Part shown: positions 35,839-44,775 of the stretch, one piece after another
How the letters are laid out: each line of letters opens with the position of its first letter
How positions within the stretch are numbered: the first letter of the stretch is position 1
Source of the DNA: UBA1259 sp964453915
GTDB taxonomy: Bacteria; Bacillota; Clostridia; Christensenellales; Borkfalkiaceae
Assembly (NCBI GenBank): GCA_964453915.1
Contig: CAYVPW010000002.1
Coordinates: 13,633-77,632 of the forward strand
DNA length: 64,000 bases
Reading direction: 5' to 3'
Position numbers and translations under genes: made by a program
The notes under the pieces: model-generated
What the model saw: the letters and a program-made list of their open reading frames with translations, nothing else
Database searches by the model: none
Told to the model about the DNA's origin: nothing

Positions 35839-36711
35839 ATGAGATTTCAGCTAAAAAATTTCAAGAGAGAGTTTACCGTAAGGCGGCTTGCAAACGTGCA
35901 ATTTTTTGAATTTACGCCAAACTACCGCACCGCCGTTGACAGCCATAACTTTCACGAACTTATATACGTAGACAACGGTGAAATCGAAATTTTATCCGAT
36001 AATTACAACGGAAAATTGCATAAGCAAGAAATGATAGTGCACCCTGCGGGGGCAAAACACTGTTTTGCTATAGACGAACTGTCTGCACCCAACGTTATAA
36101 TAATAGGGTTTGAGAGTACGGACGGCGATTTTTCTCCGCTTACGGCTAATCCGATAAAATTAAACGAAGGGCTAAGAGATATGCTTGCAGAAATAGTTTT
36201 AGAAGCACAAAACGTTTTTCTTCCGCCGTACGACATACCAAACTTAAAAAATATGCCTAAAAAAGAAGCGTTTGAATTCGGTGCGGACCAAATGATACAA
36301 AACCTTTTGGAAATATTTTTAATAAAATGTTTGCGCGGTGCAACCGAAAAAAACAAATCTAATAACTCTGCGTTTTTAACAAAATCTTCTTACGCAATAA
36401 AAGACTACGTGGACAACAACTTTACAAAAGGTATTTCTATAGACAGCCTTTGCACCGTTTTTAAAACAAACAGAACTACGCTTAGCAAAAAGTTCAAAGA
36501 GCAAACGGGCGTGTGTGTTTCTAAATACATAAACAGTAAAAGAATAGAGTATACCAAAACCTTACTAAGGGAACAAAAATATTCTTTAACGGAAATTGCG
36601 GATATACTTAACCTTTCTTCCGTACACTACCTTACGTTTTTGTTTTGTAAAGAAATAAAAATGACTCCTACGGAATACGTTTCCTCTATAAAATCAAAAA
36701 TAAAATCGTGA
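35839..36711 (+). CDS. AraC-family transcriptional regulator
   Basis: 290 residues: an N-terminal cupin-like sensing domain (about 15-110, NFHELIYVDNGEIEILSDN) and two C-terminal helix-turn-helix motifs (about 185-285, SIDSLCTVFKTNRTTLSKKF and YSLTEIADILNLSSVHYLTF). It is divergent from the M24-ASRT-creatininase operon with overlapping promoters and is the obvious regulator of that operon. Confidence 0.9.
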   Translation: MRFQLKNFKREFTVRRLANVQFFEFTPNYRTAVDSHNFHELIYVDNGEIEILSDNYNGKLHKQEMIVHPAGAKHCFAIDELSAPNVIIIGFESTDGDFSPLTANPIKLNEGLRDMLAEIVLEAQNVFLPPYDIPNLKNMPKKEAFEFGADQMIQNLLEIFLIKCLRGATEKNKSNNSAFLTKSSYAIKDYVDNNFTKGISIDSLCTVFKTNRTTLSKKFKEQTGVCVSKYINSKRIEYTKTLLREQKYSLTEIADILNLSSVHYLTFLFCKEIKMTPTEYVSSIKSKIKS

Positions 36712-36715
36712 AAAA

Positions 36716-36747
36716 ACACCCCGAAAGGTTTAAGCCTTTCGGGGTGT
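36716..36747. terminator. Bidirectional terminator between araC-type gene and rnpB
   Basis: 13-bp stem ACACCCCGAAAGG/CCTTTCGGGGTGT. Confidence 0.92.
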
Positions 36748-36765
36748 AATACTTTTTAAGTTAAT

Positions 36766-37095
36766 CGATAAGCCGAGTTCTGTCGTGTACGGTCATTTAT
36801 CTACGAATAACGTTGCCGTTATCCCCCAGCGATATTTTTATAAACCGTTTCGGTGAAACTCCCGTAAGAAACGGTTTGTCAATCTTGCTTCGGGTGGGGT
36901 TTACATTGCACCTTGCGTTGCCGCAAGATCGGTGGTCTCTTACACCGCCTTTCCATCCTTACCGCTAAAATAGCGGCGGTTTATTTCTGTTGCACTTTCC
37001 TTAAAGTCGCCTTCACCGGGATTTCTCCGGCACCCTGTTTCTAAAAAGCTCGGACTTTCCTCATTGACGGTTTCTCTCCGCCCCCGCGACCGTAT
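36766..37095 (-). ncRNA. rnpB: RNase P RNA
   Basis: On the minus strand the conserved 5' block GAGGAAAGTCCGAGC, the internal blocks AAGGCGACTTTAAGGAAAGTGC, GGTGTAAGAGACCACC, and the 3' block ACAGAACTCGGCTTATCG all occur in order, with closing helix P1 partners near each end. This is the catalytic RNA that matures tRNA 5' ends. About 330 bases, normal size. It has its own strong promoter. Confidence 0.93.
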
Positions 37096-37117
37096 AAAAA
37101 ACTTATAAAGTAGAATC

Positions 37118-37147
37118 ATTATATATCTATAATAACGTTTTTGTCAA
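37118..37147 (-). promoter_or_regulatory. Promoter of rnpB
   Basis: Minus strand TTGACA (37142-37147), 18-base spacer, TATAAT (37118-37123). Confidence 0.85.
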
Positions 37148-37156
37148 GTACAAACA

Positions 37157-37196
37157 AAAGCAAAAAGTCCGCCTAAAAAAACGGACCTTTTGCTTT
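37157..37196 (-). terminator. Terminator of the micro-ORF pair
   Basis: Stem AAAGCAAAAAGTCCG with CGGACCTTTTGCTTT, one mismatch, just downstream of the 37-residue ORF. Confidence 0.78.
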
Positions 37197-37243
37197 AAGG
37201 TTAAAATTACTTTTTAGATTTTGCGTAATCACAAAACCGTTCT

Positions 37244-37357
37244 CTACAAATCGTCTGCATCTTGAACGGGCTTTGCATAAATATCTTCTGCATCTACACC
37301 CGTATAAGACCCTTGACTGTCAAATTTGCTTTTCATTTTAGATTTTTTTCTACTCAT
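37244..37357 (-). CDS. Micro-protein, 37 residues
   Basis: MSRKKSKMKSKFDSQGSYTG... ending PVQDADDL. Basic N-terminus, acidic C-terminus. It resembles a short Clostridia protein with the same GSYTG/QDADDL pattern that is often left unannotated. Its ATG overlaps the stop of the 22-residue ORF (TAATG), and a terminator follows. Function unknown. Confidence 0.65.
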   Translation of the reverse strand: MSRKKSKMKSKFDSQGSYTGVDAEDIYAKPVQDADDL

Positions 37358-37425
37358 TACTTGCAATCTTTAGCAGTTCTGGTTTTAGACTTTTCGTTAG
37401 CCTTTGCTTTTTTACTGTTCTTCAT
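37357..37425 (-). CDS. Micro-protein, 22 residues
   Basis: MKNSKKAKANEKSKTRTAKD plus two more residues: Lys-rich, with a strong RBS (AAGGGGGAAG) 4 bases before the ATG. It is coupled to the 37-residue ORF by a TAATG overlap. It may be a leader peptide or a real small basic protein. Confidence 0.55.
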   Translation of the reverse strand: MKNSKKAKANEKSKTRTAKDCK

Positions 37426-37472
37426 AACTTCCCCCTTGATATTATTATGTTTAGCAAAAATTTTATTATACG

Positions 37473-37501
37473 AAAAACCCCGAATATCTTCGGGGTTTTG
37501 C
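37473..37501. terminator. Terminator after the ProB-like gene
   Basis: Stem AAAACCCCGAA/TTCGGGGTTTT with a short loop, on the minus strand about 18 bases after the stop. Confidence 0.82.
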
Positions 37502-37518
37502 TTGCTAAATTTTGGAAA

Positions 37519-38343
37519 TTATCTCACGCCTATTCTGGTTGCGTTGCACTTTCCGCTTAATATATCTTTTATGGAATATTTAGAAGAAGCAATAATAACC
37601 TGTGTACCTTGTTTTACGGCGTCTTTTATATACTCTAACTTTGCCTTCGCTCCGTTTGCCCCCGCACGAGAAGCCCCGTGGCAGTAGTTTTCACAAATAT
37701 TTATGTTTTCTAAAACTTCCGGCACGTCCTTTCCGCTTATTTCTTTTATAAGCGTAGAAGCATCTTGACTGTCTTGGTAAACGCCTTCCGCACTGGTCAA
37801 AATAAGCAGGGTTTTTGCATGCACTAAACACGCAATTTGACTTGCCGTTTCATCGTTATCCACACATTCCACAACGTTTTTACTCTTCTTTTTTAAGGAC
37901 TGAATTTCAAACTTTCTGCTTTCTTCCGTACTCACCGCGTCGTTATAATTTATGATAGGGATAGCGTTTTGTTCTATCGCGCGTAATAACATACCTTTTA
38001 AGTGTTCTCTTTTTACAGGGTCGTTAAAATGCTGGTGTTCTACCAAAACTTGCCTTAAAGAGTACTTCGGGTCTACAAATTGACGGTAAGTAGACATTAA
38101 AACCGTTTGCCCTTGGGCTGCATAGTCCGTTTTTACATCTTCCGCACTGCCCGTTAATTCTTTGCCGTTTCTTTGAATATAATCTAGTCTACCCGTTTCC
38201 GCCGCACCGCTCGTCACCCAAATATAACCGGCTTTTAATTCTGAAGAAAGCCTTGCAATAAGCGTGTAGTCTAGCATATTGTTTTCTTTATTGATAAGCG
38301 CCATAGAGCCTATCTTTCCCACAAGTTCAACGTCAAAAGCCAT
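37519..38343 (-). CDS. Amino-acid kinase family protein, glutamate 5-kinase-like
   Basis: 274 residues of the amino-acid kinase fold. ProB-like blocks are WVTSGAAETG (SSGA loop), DYAAQGQTVLM, AIPIINYNDAVSTEE, CVDNDETASQIA and LTSAEGVYQD. ProB would phosphorylate glutamate for proline synthesis; there is no C-terminal PUA domain and no proA or proC next to it. Sequence is divergent (KIGSM for the usual KxGS), so another substrate is possible. Single-gene transcript. Confidence 0.75.
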   Translation of the reverse strand: MAFDVELVGKIGSMALINKENNMLDYTLIARLSSELKAGYIWVTSGAAETGRLDYIQRNGKELTGSAEDVKTDYAAQGQTVLMSTYRQFVDPKYSLRQVLVEHQHFNDPVKREHLKGMLLRAIEQNAIPIINYNDAVSTEESRKFEIQSLKKKSKNVVECVDNDETASQIACLVHAKTLLILTSAEGVYQDSQDASTLIKEISGKDVPEVLENINICENYCHGASRAGANGAKAKLEYIKDAVKQGTQVIIASSKYSIKDILSGKCNATRIGVR

Positions 38344-38381
38344 TTTTCCACCTAAAAATAATAAATCACTTTGTTTTACTT

Positions 38382-38410
38382 ATTTTACATTATATCAAAT
38401 AAAATTTCAA
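38382..38410 (-). promoter_or_regulatory. Promoter of the ProB-like gene
   Basis: Minus strand TTGAAA (38405-38410), 17-base spacer, TAAAAT (38382-38387); a TATAAT also overlaps within the spacer. Confidence 0.6.
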
Positions 38411-38473
38411 GCAAAACACGCATTTTGTGTTTTATTGCCCGCACTTTTATATTCATCGTGTTTATAAATATGT

Positions 38474-38499
38474 CAAAAGGCGGCTTTTGCCGCCTTTTG
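38474..38499 (-). terminator. Terminator of the giant repeat-protein gene
   Basis: Stem CAAAAGGCGGC/GCCGCCTTTTG with a TTTT loop. Confidence 0.9.
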
Positions 38500-38507
38500 A
38501 ATCGTTT

Positions 38508-41500
38508 TTATTGCACGGGTGTAAGTTCTAAAAGTTCAACTCCGGCATATTTTGTTTCTATATTGCCTATCTCCGTAAAATCGCCCTTTGCATCTAACAC
38601 GTGATCGAAGTGCATATCAACTTTAAGTTTAACGCCAAAATCGATTGTAAGCGTTGCGTCTAGTTGCGTCATTTGCTTTTTGTCGTTAACGTTTTCTAAA
38701 GTAAAGTCTGCCGTTATATCTCCAAGCATTTTATCGATTTGCGCCCCATCTAAAGTTATTGCTTGGTTTGTTTCGCTTCCGGTGTAGCCTTTTATAAACT
38801 TTTCTATCGCAATATTTATATTTGTCGGGAACATCTTTATAAGACTTTCTGTAAACCCAACAAAATATCCTATTTGATTAAGTATATCGTTTCCGAAATA
38901 AGCCATTGTCATTTTGCGATATTCAACGCCCTGAGATTTGAAAGACGATCCTATTCCGAATAATCCGGCGCTATATTTATAATCTTCTCTCTCTATATAA
39001 ACGTTGTTATCCTTAAATATCATCATCGATTTGCCGTATTTTACGTAGTTTTGTACAAGCAATCCGCCAAAACCATAGTCCATATTTGCCAAAGCCATAA
39101 CAACTTCTACGCTCTTTCCGCCGCTTTCTCTGTCAACAAACCTGATAGAAATAGTCATCGTTATATTAAAATCAATAATACTTAAGAAATTCATTCCGGC
39201 AGTGCCGCTCAAATAATATTCGTTAGATTCTTTTAATATCGCATTTATCAAGCCTTCTATCAAATATTTAGAGTTGGATAAATCCATATAGGTGTTGGTT
39301 TCGGTTTCCGGAGAAACTATATCCTCTAACTCATCGTTATTCATAGTTATTTCCATACTGCCGTCCGTGCCGATAGAGCCACCCAAAACAAGGTTGCCTT
39401 TTTCGTCTAGCATTGCTCTTATAACTATATTGCCGGTTCCAAGTTTTTCTCCGTTAACGGTAATTTCTATCGCATCGCCGGAAACTTTTAATCCCGTAAT
39501 CATAGCAAACAGATTTTCAAACGTAGTTTCGGTAAGTCCCGCCACTGCGTCTATACTGCCTAGCGCATCGGAATAATTAAGTCTTTCTATAATCTCTCTG
39601 TAATTTTTTGTTATTAGCGCTACTATCTCGTCTAAAGCAGGTTTATCCATTTTTAGTTTTAGCGCACTGTTATAACTTACAAACAAAGTGCTGTTAACGT
39701 ACGTAATATCGATATTATCCGTATAGGTTATTTCCGCACCCTCCGTGGCAGGAAGCGCGCCTATCTTTATAACACCTGTTATAAGTAAAGTACCAGCATT
39801 AAAAGAACCTGTAGGATCGGAAGCCGAACCGTTATTTTTTACTTTTACGTTTTCAAGCTTAATCACGGTGTTGCCCACGGTAATGTTTCCGTTAAACGTA
39901 AAGTTTGTTTGCTCAAACTGCTTACTTACCTTGTTTGCAACCGTTCCTTCTTCTCCAAGGGTATCTAAAATATCAATCACCGCTTGCATAAAGTCCGTAT
40001 TGCTAAGGTTTATAAACATACCTTGCTTATCTGCGGCAGGGCGCGTAATAGAAGCAAATTCGTTATTATTGAGCCCGATGCTTAGCGCTAAGTCATTTCC
40101 CGTCATTGCAAGGTCTAAATTGCCGCTTCCGTTTATAAACAATTCTAGCGCAATAGCGCCCAAGCTGAATTGTTCGCCGTTTACGTTTAGTTTTATCTCG
40201 TTATTATTAACGCTTAAGCTTCCTAACATTCCAAAGATTTGCGCCACGGATATATCCGCAAACTTTAACTTGCCGTTTTCTACGCTTACTATATCAGAAA
40301 GGTCTACGTACTTAGAAATAAAGTCAAAGTTATCGATTAAAATTTGTAATATTCCGTCTAAAGATAATCTTTCTATCTTTGCGCCAACGGTGTCGTTGTA
40401 TAATACGAAAAGCGTGTTGTCTACGTAAGTTATATCTAAAATTTCTTGTCCTATCTTAACTCTTCCGCTTATTCTAATATCTCCGTTATTAAACGCTTCC
40501 GTAGGATTAGATAAATCTCCTTGATTTTCTACCAAAACATTTTGGAACTCAACCGTGGTTTGCCCAATGGTTATATGTCCGTTAAAGGTAAAATATCTTT
40601 CACTTATCTGGCTTACTAATTTACTTACTACGCTGCCTTGGTCGTTTAACCCTTTGATTAGCGCTATTGCTCCGTCGATTAAGTCTTCTCTTCCGCTTAA
40701 CTCGATTATCTCGCCTGCGCTTGGCGCCTCTATCTCTCCTATCTCTTCGTTGCTTAGCGCTACGCTTCCTCTTATCTTTTCGGCAACCGCTATGTCTACA
40801 CAAAGGTTTCCGTTTTCTTTATATAATCTTAGCGAAATTTGGTTTATATCCAAACCTAAGCCCAAGTTCGCCAAATTTAAGCCCAGAGTTATTTCGTTAT
40901 CACTTACTTCAAACTCGGAAATCATATCGACGATTTGAACAGCCGTGATATTTTTTACATTACCTATTATTTGCGTGATTTGCTCTATTTGAGTAATATT
41001 AAGCCCTTCTACTATTTCGCCGAAATTATTTTTAAGTGCGTTAAACAAATAATTGATGGTTTGATTATCTATTTTTGCCGTAAATAAATCGTTATAATTC
41101 AAATAGAACTCTTCGCCGGTATAGATTAAAGAAAGTCCGTTATTTGCGCCTATTTCTACGCTTCCGCCGACAACGACTTTATTTTGTTTTATTGCGGAAA
41201 TAAAATCTAACGATTTATCAGTGTTTTTTATCTTTAATCCGTTTATAACTATATTGTCTTCTCCAACTCTAAAGTTTCCGTTGATAGAAAAATCGTTTTT
41301 AGAAAGTTGCGACAATATCAAGTTTGCCACGCTGCCTTCTCTATTTAAAGACGCAACGAAATCTAGCCCCTTATAAAGGAAAGGAGTAATGTTAGCACAA
41401 TCATCTCCCAAATCACGGAGAGTTGCGGTTGCCGCCTTTTGCGAAGGCGTTAAAGAAAGTCCTACGATTGCACCCATAACGTTTTTATCGTCAATCTTAA

Positions 41501-43004
41501 AACTTACTATTTTATTGTCTTCTACTTTTACGTCAAACGGAATATCTAGAGGTATTGTCGAAATATCTCTTAGATTTGTGTTGAAGATAAATTGATTGTT
41601 TTCTTTTTTTCCTTCGCTAAACTTTAACCCGGCAACAATACCGGCAACGTCTAGATTGTCTACAATTTGACCAACCATATCTACGGAAATTCCGCCAAGG
41701 TCTACGTTAAACTTATTTAAAATCGCTTTTACTGCATCGCTTAGCCTGTCAAAGGTAAACCCAATTTCTATTCCGCCAACGTTGGCAATAATATTGCCGC
41801 TACCGTTGCTTAAAAGTTGAATATGTACGGATAGCGGAGTTTCTTCTATTACGGTTTCAAGTTCTATAACGGTATAATCTTTTGCCAAAAGTTGCAATCT
41901 TCCGTCTAAAACCTTGTTTCCGCCAAGAGCAAAAGTCATATCCGCATTGACGCCGTTTGCAAGAAGTTGATTTACGGCACTTTCCATTGCGGCAGCCGCT
42001 TCTTTTCTTTCTTGTTTTTCTTTATCGTCTTCTTTTTGCGGAACTTTGGTTAAATCGTATTTTTCGTTTTCTTCTAAGCCCTTAAAACCTTCTTCGCCCA
42101 AATAATAGTACGTATCGTCCGTTCCCGCTGTGGCACTCATAGATATGCCCATTGCTTTTACGCTATAAGATTCTTCTACCATAACTCTTCTTATAACAAA
42201 ATCGCTGTCTATCAAAACGGAATATGAAATGTGTCCGCTTTCGTAAGAAACGTCCGTTCCGGAAAGAGCATACATTTTCTTTATCATATTTACGGTAGCG
42301 GGCACGGGATTTAATTCAAAAGTAATTTTATAATAACCCGTTGCTTCGTCTACGGAAACGCTTGCGGTTAAAATAGTTCCTTTGCTAATAACGTAATCGC
42401 AAACGGCGTAAGGAATACTGCCGAAGTTAAAAACGTAGTCTTTTTCGGTATAAGATGTTTCTTTTTGAACGACAGATTCATTGTACGGATCAAGTCTTAC
42501 AACCGTTGCATAATTGTCTTTTCCGCTAGGATCGCTTACGTAAAGATAGTGTTTACTGCTACCGTCGGAAGCGGAAGAAAACATTCCGCCGCCGTCCGCC
42601 AAAGACAACGTGTGCATATAATAGTTTTTACCGTCAAACTTTCTTTGATTGTTTATATTAACATATATTCCGCCTGCATTGGTAAATCCGTTTGTCACAA
42701 CGTAGTAGTTGTCCGTATTTAAAAATTTACTGTAAGCGCGGCGATACATCTTGAACGCATCGTTTTCAGTGTAATCGGAAGCACTCTTGTCCGCTTCTTC
42801 TTCGGGTACGGCAAAAGTATTTCTTAAAGCAGCAAGAGTTTCGTATTCAAAATTAGCGTCTGCATAAGTTTCATCCGGCGGTTTTATATTACCGACCATT
42901 TTATTAACGATTAAAAGAGCACTTACGCCAAGAACGGCAATGCTCAATATAACTATTGCAGTTATTTTAGTCGCTTTCATGTGATTTTTAATAAACTTAA
43001 ACAT
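38508..43004 (-). CDS. 1498-residue membrane-anchored repeat protein
   Basis: One N-terminal hydrophobic segment (about 15-35: AIVILSIAVLGVSALLIVNK), an alpha/beta region to ~310, an acidic/Lys linker (~310-345), then at least three divergent tandem modules of about 230 residues, with matching landmarks at 557 (GSVANLILSQL), 790 (GSVVSKLVSQI) and 1020 (GTVANKVSKQF). Each module repeats an F-(S/T)-(I/F)-NG strand, a short variable loop, and an LxYN/VLYN strand followed by a helical LxxLI segment. The C-terminal ~250 residues are different. The alternating polar/nonpolar pattern suggests long beta-sheet structures, as in lipid- or polymer-binding surface proteins. No signal peptidase site or LPxTG motif is evident. 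Family not recognised. Confidence 0.8.
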   Translation of the reverse strand: MFKFIKNHMKATKITAIVILSIAVLGVSALLIVNKMVGNIKPPDETYADANFEYETLAALRNTFAVPEEEADKSASDYTENDAFKMYRRAYSKFLNTDNYYVVTNGFTNAGGIYVNINNQRKFDGKNYYMHTLSLADGGGMFSSASDGSSKHYLYVSDPSGKDNYATVVRLDPYNESVVQKETSYTEKDYVFNFGSIPYAVCDYVISKGTILTASVSVDEATGYYKITFELNPVPATVNMIKKMYALSGTDVSYESGHISYSVLIDSDFVIRRVMVEESYSVKAMGISMSATAGTDDTYYYLGEEGFKGLEENEKYDLTKVPQKEDDKEKQERKEAAAAMESAVNQLLANGVNADMTFALGGNKVLDGRLQLLAKDYTVIELETVIEETPLSVHIQLLSNGSGNIIANVGGIEIGFTFDRLSDAVKAILNKFNVDLGGISVDMVGQIVDNLDVAGIVAGLKFSEGKKENNQFIFNTNLRDISTIPLDIPFDVKVEDNKIVSFKIDDKNVMGAIVGLSLTPSQKAATATLRDLGDDCANITPFLYKGLDFVASLNREGSVANLILSQLSKNDFSINGNFRVGEDNIVINGLKIKNTDKSLDFISAIKQNKVVVGGSVEIGANNGLSLIYTGEEFYLNYNDLFTAKIDNQTINYLFNALKNNFGEIVEGLNITQIEQITQIIGNVKNITAVQIVDMISEFEVSDNEITLGLNLANLGLGLDINQISLRLYKENGNLCVDIAVAEKIRGSVALSNEEIGEIEAPSAGEIIELSGREDLIDGAIALIKGLNDQGSVVSKLVSQISERYFTFNGHITIGQTTVEFQNVLVENQGDLSNPTEAFNNGDIRISGRVKIGQEILDITYVDNTLFVLYNDTVGAKIERLSLDGILQILIDNFDFISKYVDLSDIVSVENGKLKFADISVAQIFGMLGSLSVNNNEIKLNVNGEQFSLGAIALELFINGSGNLDLAMTGNDLALSIGLNNNEFASITRPAADKQGMFINLSNTDFMQAVIDILDTLGEEGTVANKVSKQFEQTNFTFNGNITVGNTVIKLENVKVKNNGSASDPTGSFNAGTLLITGVIKIGALPATEGAEITYTDNIDITYVNSTLFVSYNSALKLKMDKPALDEIVALITKNYREIIERLNYSDALGSIDAVAGLTETTFENLFAMITGLKVSGDAIEITVNGEKLGTGNIVIRAMLDEKGNLVLGGSIGTDGSMEITMNNDELEDIVSPETETNTYMDLSNSKYLIEGLINAILKESNEYYLSGTAGMNFLSIIDFNITMTISIRFVDRESGGKSVEVVMALANMDYGFGGLLVQNYVKYGKSMMIFKDNNVYIEREDYKYSAGLFGIGSSFKSQGVEYRKMTMAYFGNDILNQIGYFVGFTESLIKMFPTNINIAIEKFIKGYTGSETNQAITLDGAQIDKMLGDITADFTLENVNDKKQMTQLDATLTIDFGVKLKVDMHFDHVLDAKGDFTEIGNIETKYAGVELLELTPVQ

Positions 43005-43224
43005 ACTCCCTTATTCCTTTCAAAAAATTATTTTTTTGAGTCCGTCTATTGTTTTTTACAAAATTTTATTGCAATTAAAGCATAAAAATCAATGGAAACC
43101 GCTCTACGGTTATTTTTTTACTGTCTACCCGCAATTTCCGCCGTATCTCCTGCAAGTAGAGCCGTTTTTGTTTACTCTACCGTTGCGTTTACGTGTCTTT
43201 GTGATTTTATGCTATACCACTGCA
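43005..43224 (-). promoter_or_regulatory. Long structured 5' leader of the giant gene
   Basis: About 220 bases between the predicted transcription start and the ATG. On the minus strand GTAGAG occurs at 43175-43180, its complement CTCTAC at 43156-43161 and a second GTAGAG at 43102-43107, so the middle element can pair with either neighbour. The first pairing extends to GCAA...TTGC; the third element also sits in the loop of a small AACCG/CGGTT hairpin (43097-43111). No known riboswitch consensus was recognised. Confidence 0.45.
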
Positions 43225-43230
43225 ATATAC

Positions 43231-43258
43231 ATTATATAACGACGCCGTCAAATTTCAA
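43231..43258 (-). promoter_or_regulatory. Promoter of the giant gene
   Basis: Minus strand TTGAAA (43253-43258), 16-base spacer, TATAAT (43231-43236). Confidence 0.65.
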
Positions 43259-43369
43259 AACGATTTTTAAAACATTTTAAAAGGGCAAGTTTTCCCTTTT
43301 TAGAAAAAAATTGCCCTTTTGCTTGCTTTTTATTGACTTTTTTAAGGTTTTAAAACTTAAATTAATTTA

Positions 43370-44635
43370 TTACTTAACTAAATCGAATACCGCTTTTTTA
43401 TAAATTTCGTACGTTTTATAAACGTCTTTTTCGCTTACACATTCGTTAGGCTCGTGTATAGAAGAGATTTTGCCTGGAAATTCAGGTCCGAACGCCACGC
43501 CCTTTTTAAACACTCTTGCAAACGTACTGCCCGCTTGACTTACCGGTTTTTTATTTTCTCCCGTTACAAAGTTATATGCGTTTATCAACGTTTTTACAAA
43601 ATCACTGTCTTTATCTACAAACTGAACTCCGTGTTTTATTTGATACCCGTATTCTATCCCGAATCGGTCTAGAACTTTTTTTATCTCTTCAAACTCTATC
43701 GGATAAGGGTATCTTAAATCACACTGAATGTGAATTTTTCCGTCCTTTTCAAAAATCAAGTCGGGAGAGATTGTCACGTAGCCCTGCTCCGATTGCATTT
43801 TAGATATTTCGCCTTTATCATAAAAAAGACAGTCTAGCAAGTTTTCCGTTTTTTCTCCGCACGCCTTAAAAAATTCTAACAACGGTTTTATTGCGTTTAT
43901 CCCCGCTTCCGGACGAGAACCGTGCGCTGACTTTCCTTCGCTGATTATTTTTCCGTTTTCTTCTTTTAATCCGTAAACTCTTAAAAGTTGTTCGTCTATT
44001 TTGCCTTTTGCTCTACATTCCGCTTTGCCGCAAACCGCGTTTATCACCGTGCCGCCCTTTATATCGTAAAAATTTTTTAGCAACGGAACGGAAAAGTCTA
44101 ACACCGCCATTCCTTTTTCCGCATAGCTTACGGGAAAATCTCCGTCCGGAGAAAAGCCGTATTCGGGAAAACCGTAGTTTTCTTTAAAATACTCCGCATC
44201 TTGCCAGCCCGTTTCTTCGTTGCATCCCGCAAACAGCCTTATCGTTTTGTTTATTTTTATTCCGCTTCCCTTTAATTCTTTCATTATAAACAAAATCAGC
44301 AATAACGGAAGTTTATCGTCTCCTACTCCGCGCCCGTAGTAATTTCCGTTTTTTACCGTCAACGTAAAAGGATCAGTATTCCATCCTTCACCGGCGGGGA
44401 CAACGTCTAAATGCCCTATTATGCCTAGCTCTTCTCCGCTGCCTAACCTTACTTCTCCTATATAATTTTCGTAATTAAACGTTTCTAACCCGAAAGACCT
44501 TGCCGTTTCTAAAAAAAAGTCTAACGCTTTTTTATTTTCTTCTCCAAAAGGCATATCTTTTTGTTTAGGTGCGTTTACGCTTTTATAAGATATTAGCGTT
44601 GCAAGGGTTTTTATAAAAAGTTCTTTCTCTTTCAT
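43370..44635 (-). CDS. M20 dipeptidase (PepV/Sapep-like)
   Basis: 421 residues. The metal-binding blocks of family M20 are GHLDVVPAGEGWNTDPF (His, Asp), GRGVGDDKLPLLL (bridging Asp) and AGCNEETGWQDAEYF (catalytic Glu pair); the insertion domain lies in about 180-310. Such enzymes cleave dipeptides or N-acyl amino acids in the cytoplasm. RBS CGGAG. Monocistronic. Confidence 0.9.
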   Translation of the reverse strand: MKEKELFIKTLATLISYKSVNAPKQKDMPFGEENKKALDFFLETARSFGLETFNYENYIGEVRLGSGEELGIIGHLDVVPAGEGWNTDPFTLTVKNGNYYGRGVGDDKLPLLLILFIMKELKGSGIKINKTIRLFAGCNEETGWQDAEYFKENYGFPEYGFSPDGDFPVSYAEKGMAVLDFSVPLLKNFYDIKGGTVINAVCGKAECRAKGKIDEQLLRVYGLKEENGKIISEGKSAHGSRPEAGINAIKPLLEFFKACGEKTENLLDCLFYDKGEISKMQSEQGYVTISPDLIFEKDGKIHIQCDLRYPYPIEFEEIKKVLDRFGIEYGYQIKHGVQFVDKDSDFVKTLINAYNFVTGENKKPVSQAGSTFARVFKKGVAFGPEFPGKISSIHEPNECVSEKDVYKTYEIYKKAVFDLVK

Positions 44636-44739
44636 TAAAGCGATTCTCCGATTTTTTTTCTTTCTTTTATATTATATCGCAATTTACACGTTTAATATAT
44701 CAATTTTTTATCCTATTCGCTAAATTAGAGAAAAAGTTT

Positions 44740-44768
44740 TTGTATTTTTTTTAGAAGTATGATACAAT
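44740..44768 (+). promoter_or_regulatory. Promoter of radC, leaderless design
   Basis: TTGTAT (44740-44745), 17-base spacer, TACAAT (44763-44768); the ATG at 44776 is 7 bases beyond the -10 box with no RBS. Confidence 0.68.
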
Positions 44769-44775
44769 AAAACTT

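Noticed and set aside
39292..40938. Long plus-strand frames inside the giant gene
   Set aside because: They are antisense shadows of the 1498-residue frame with Ser/Leu/Pro-rich low-complexity translation and no RBS.
43005..43224. c-di-GMP or c-di-AMP riboswitch before the giant gene
   Set aside because: I compared the leader with the conserved GEMM and ydaO motifs from memory and found no convincing match in order and spacing.
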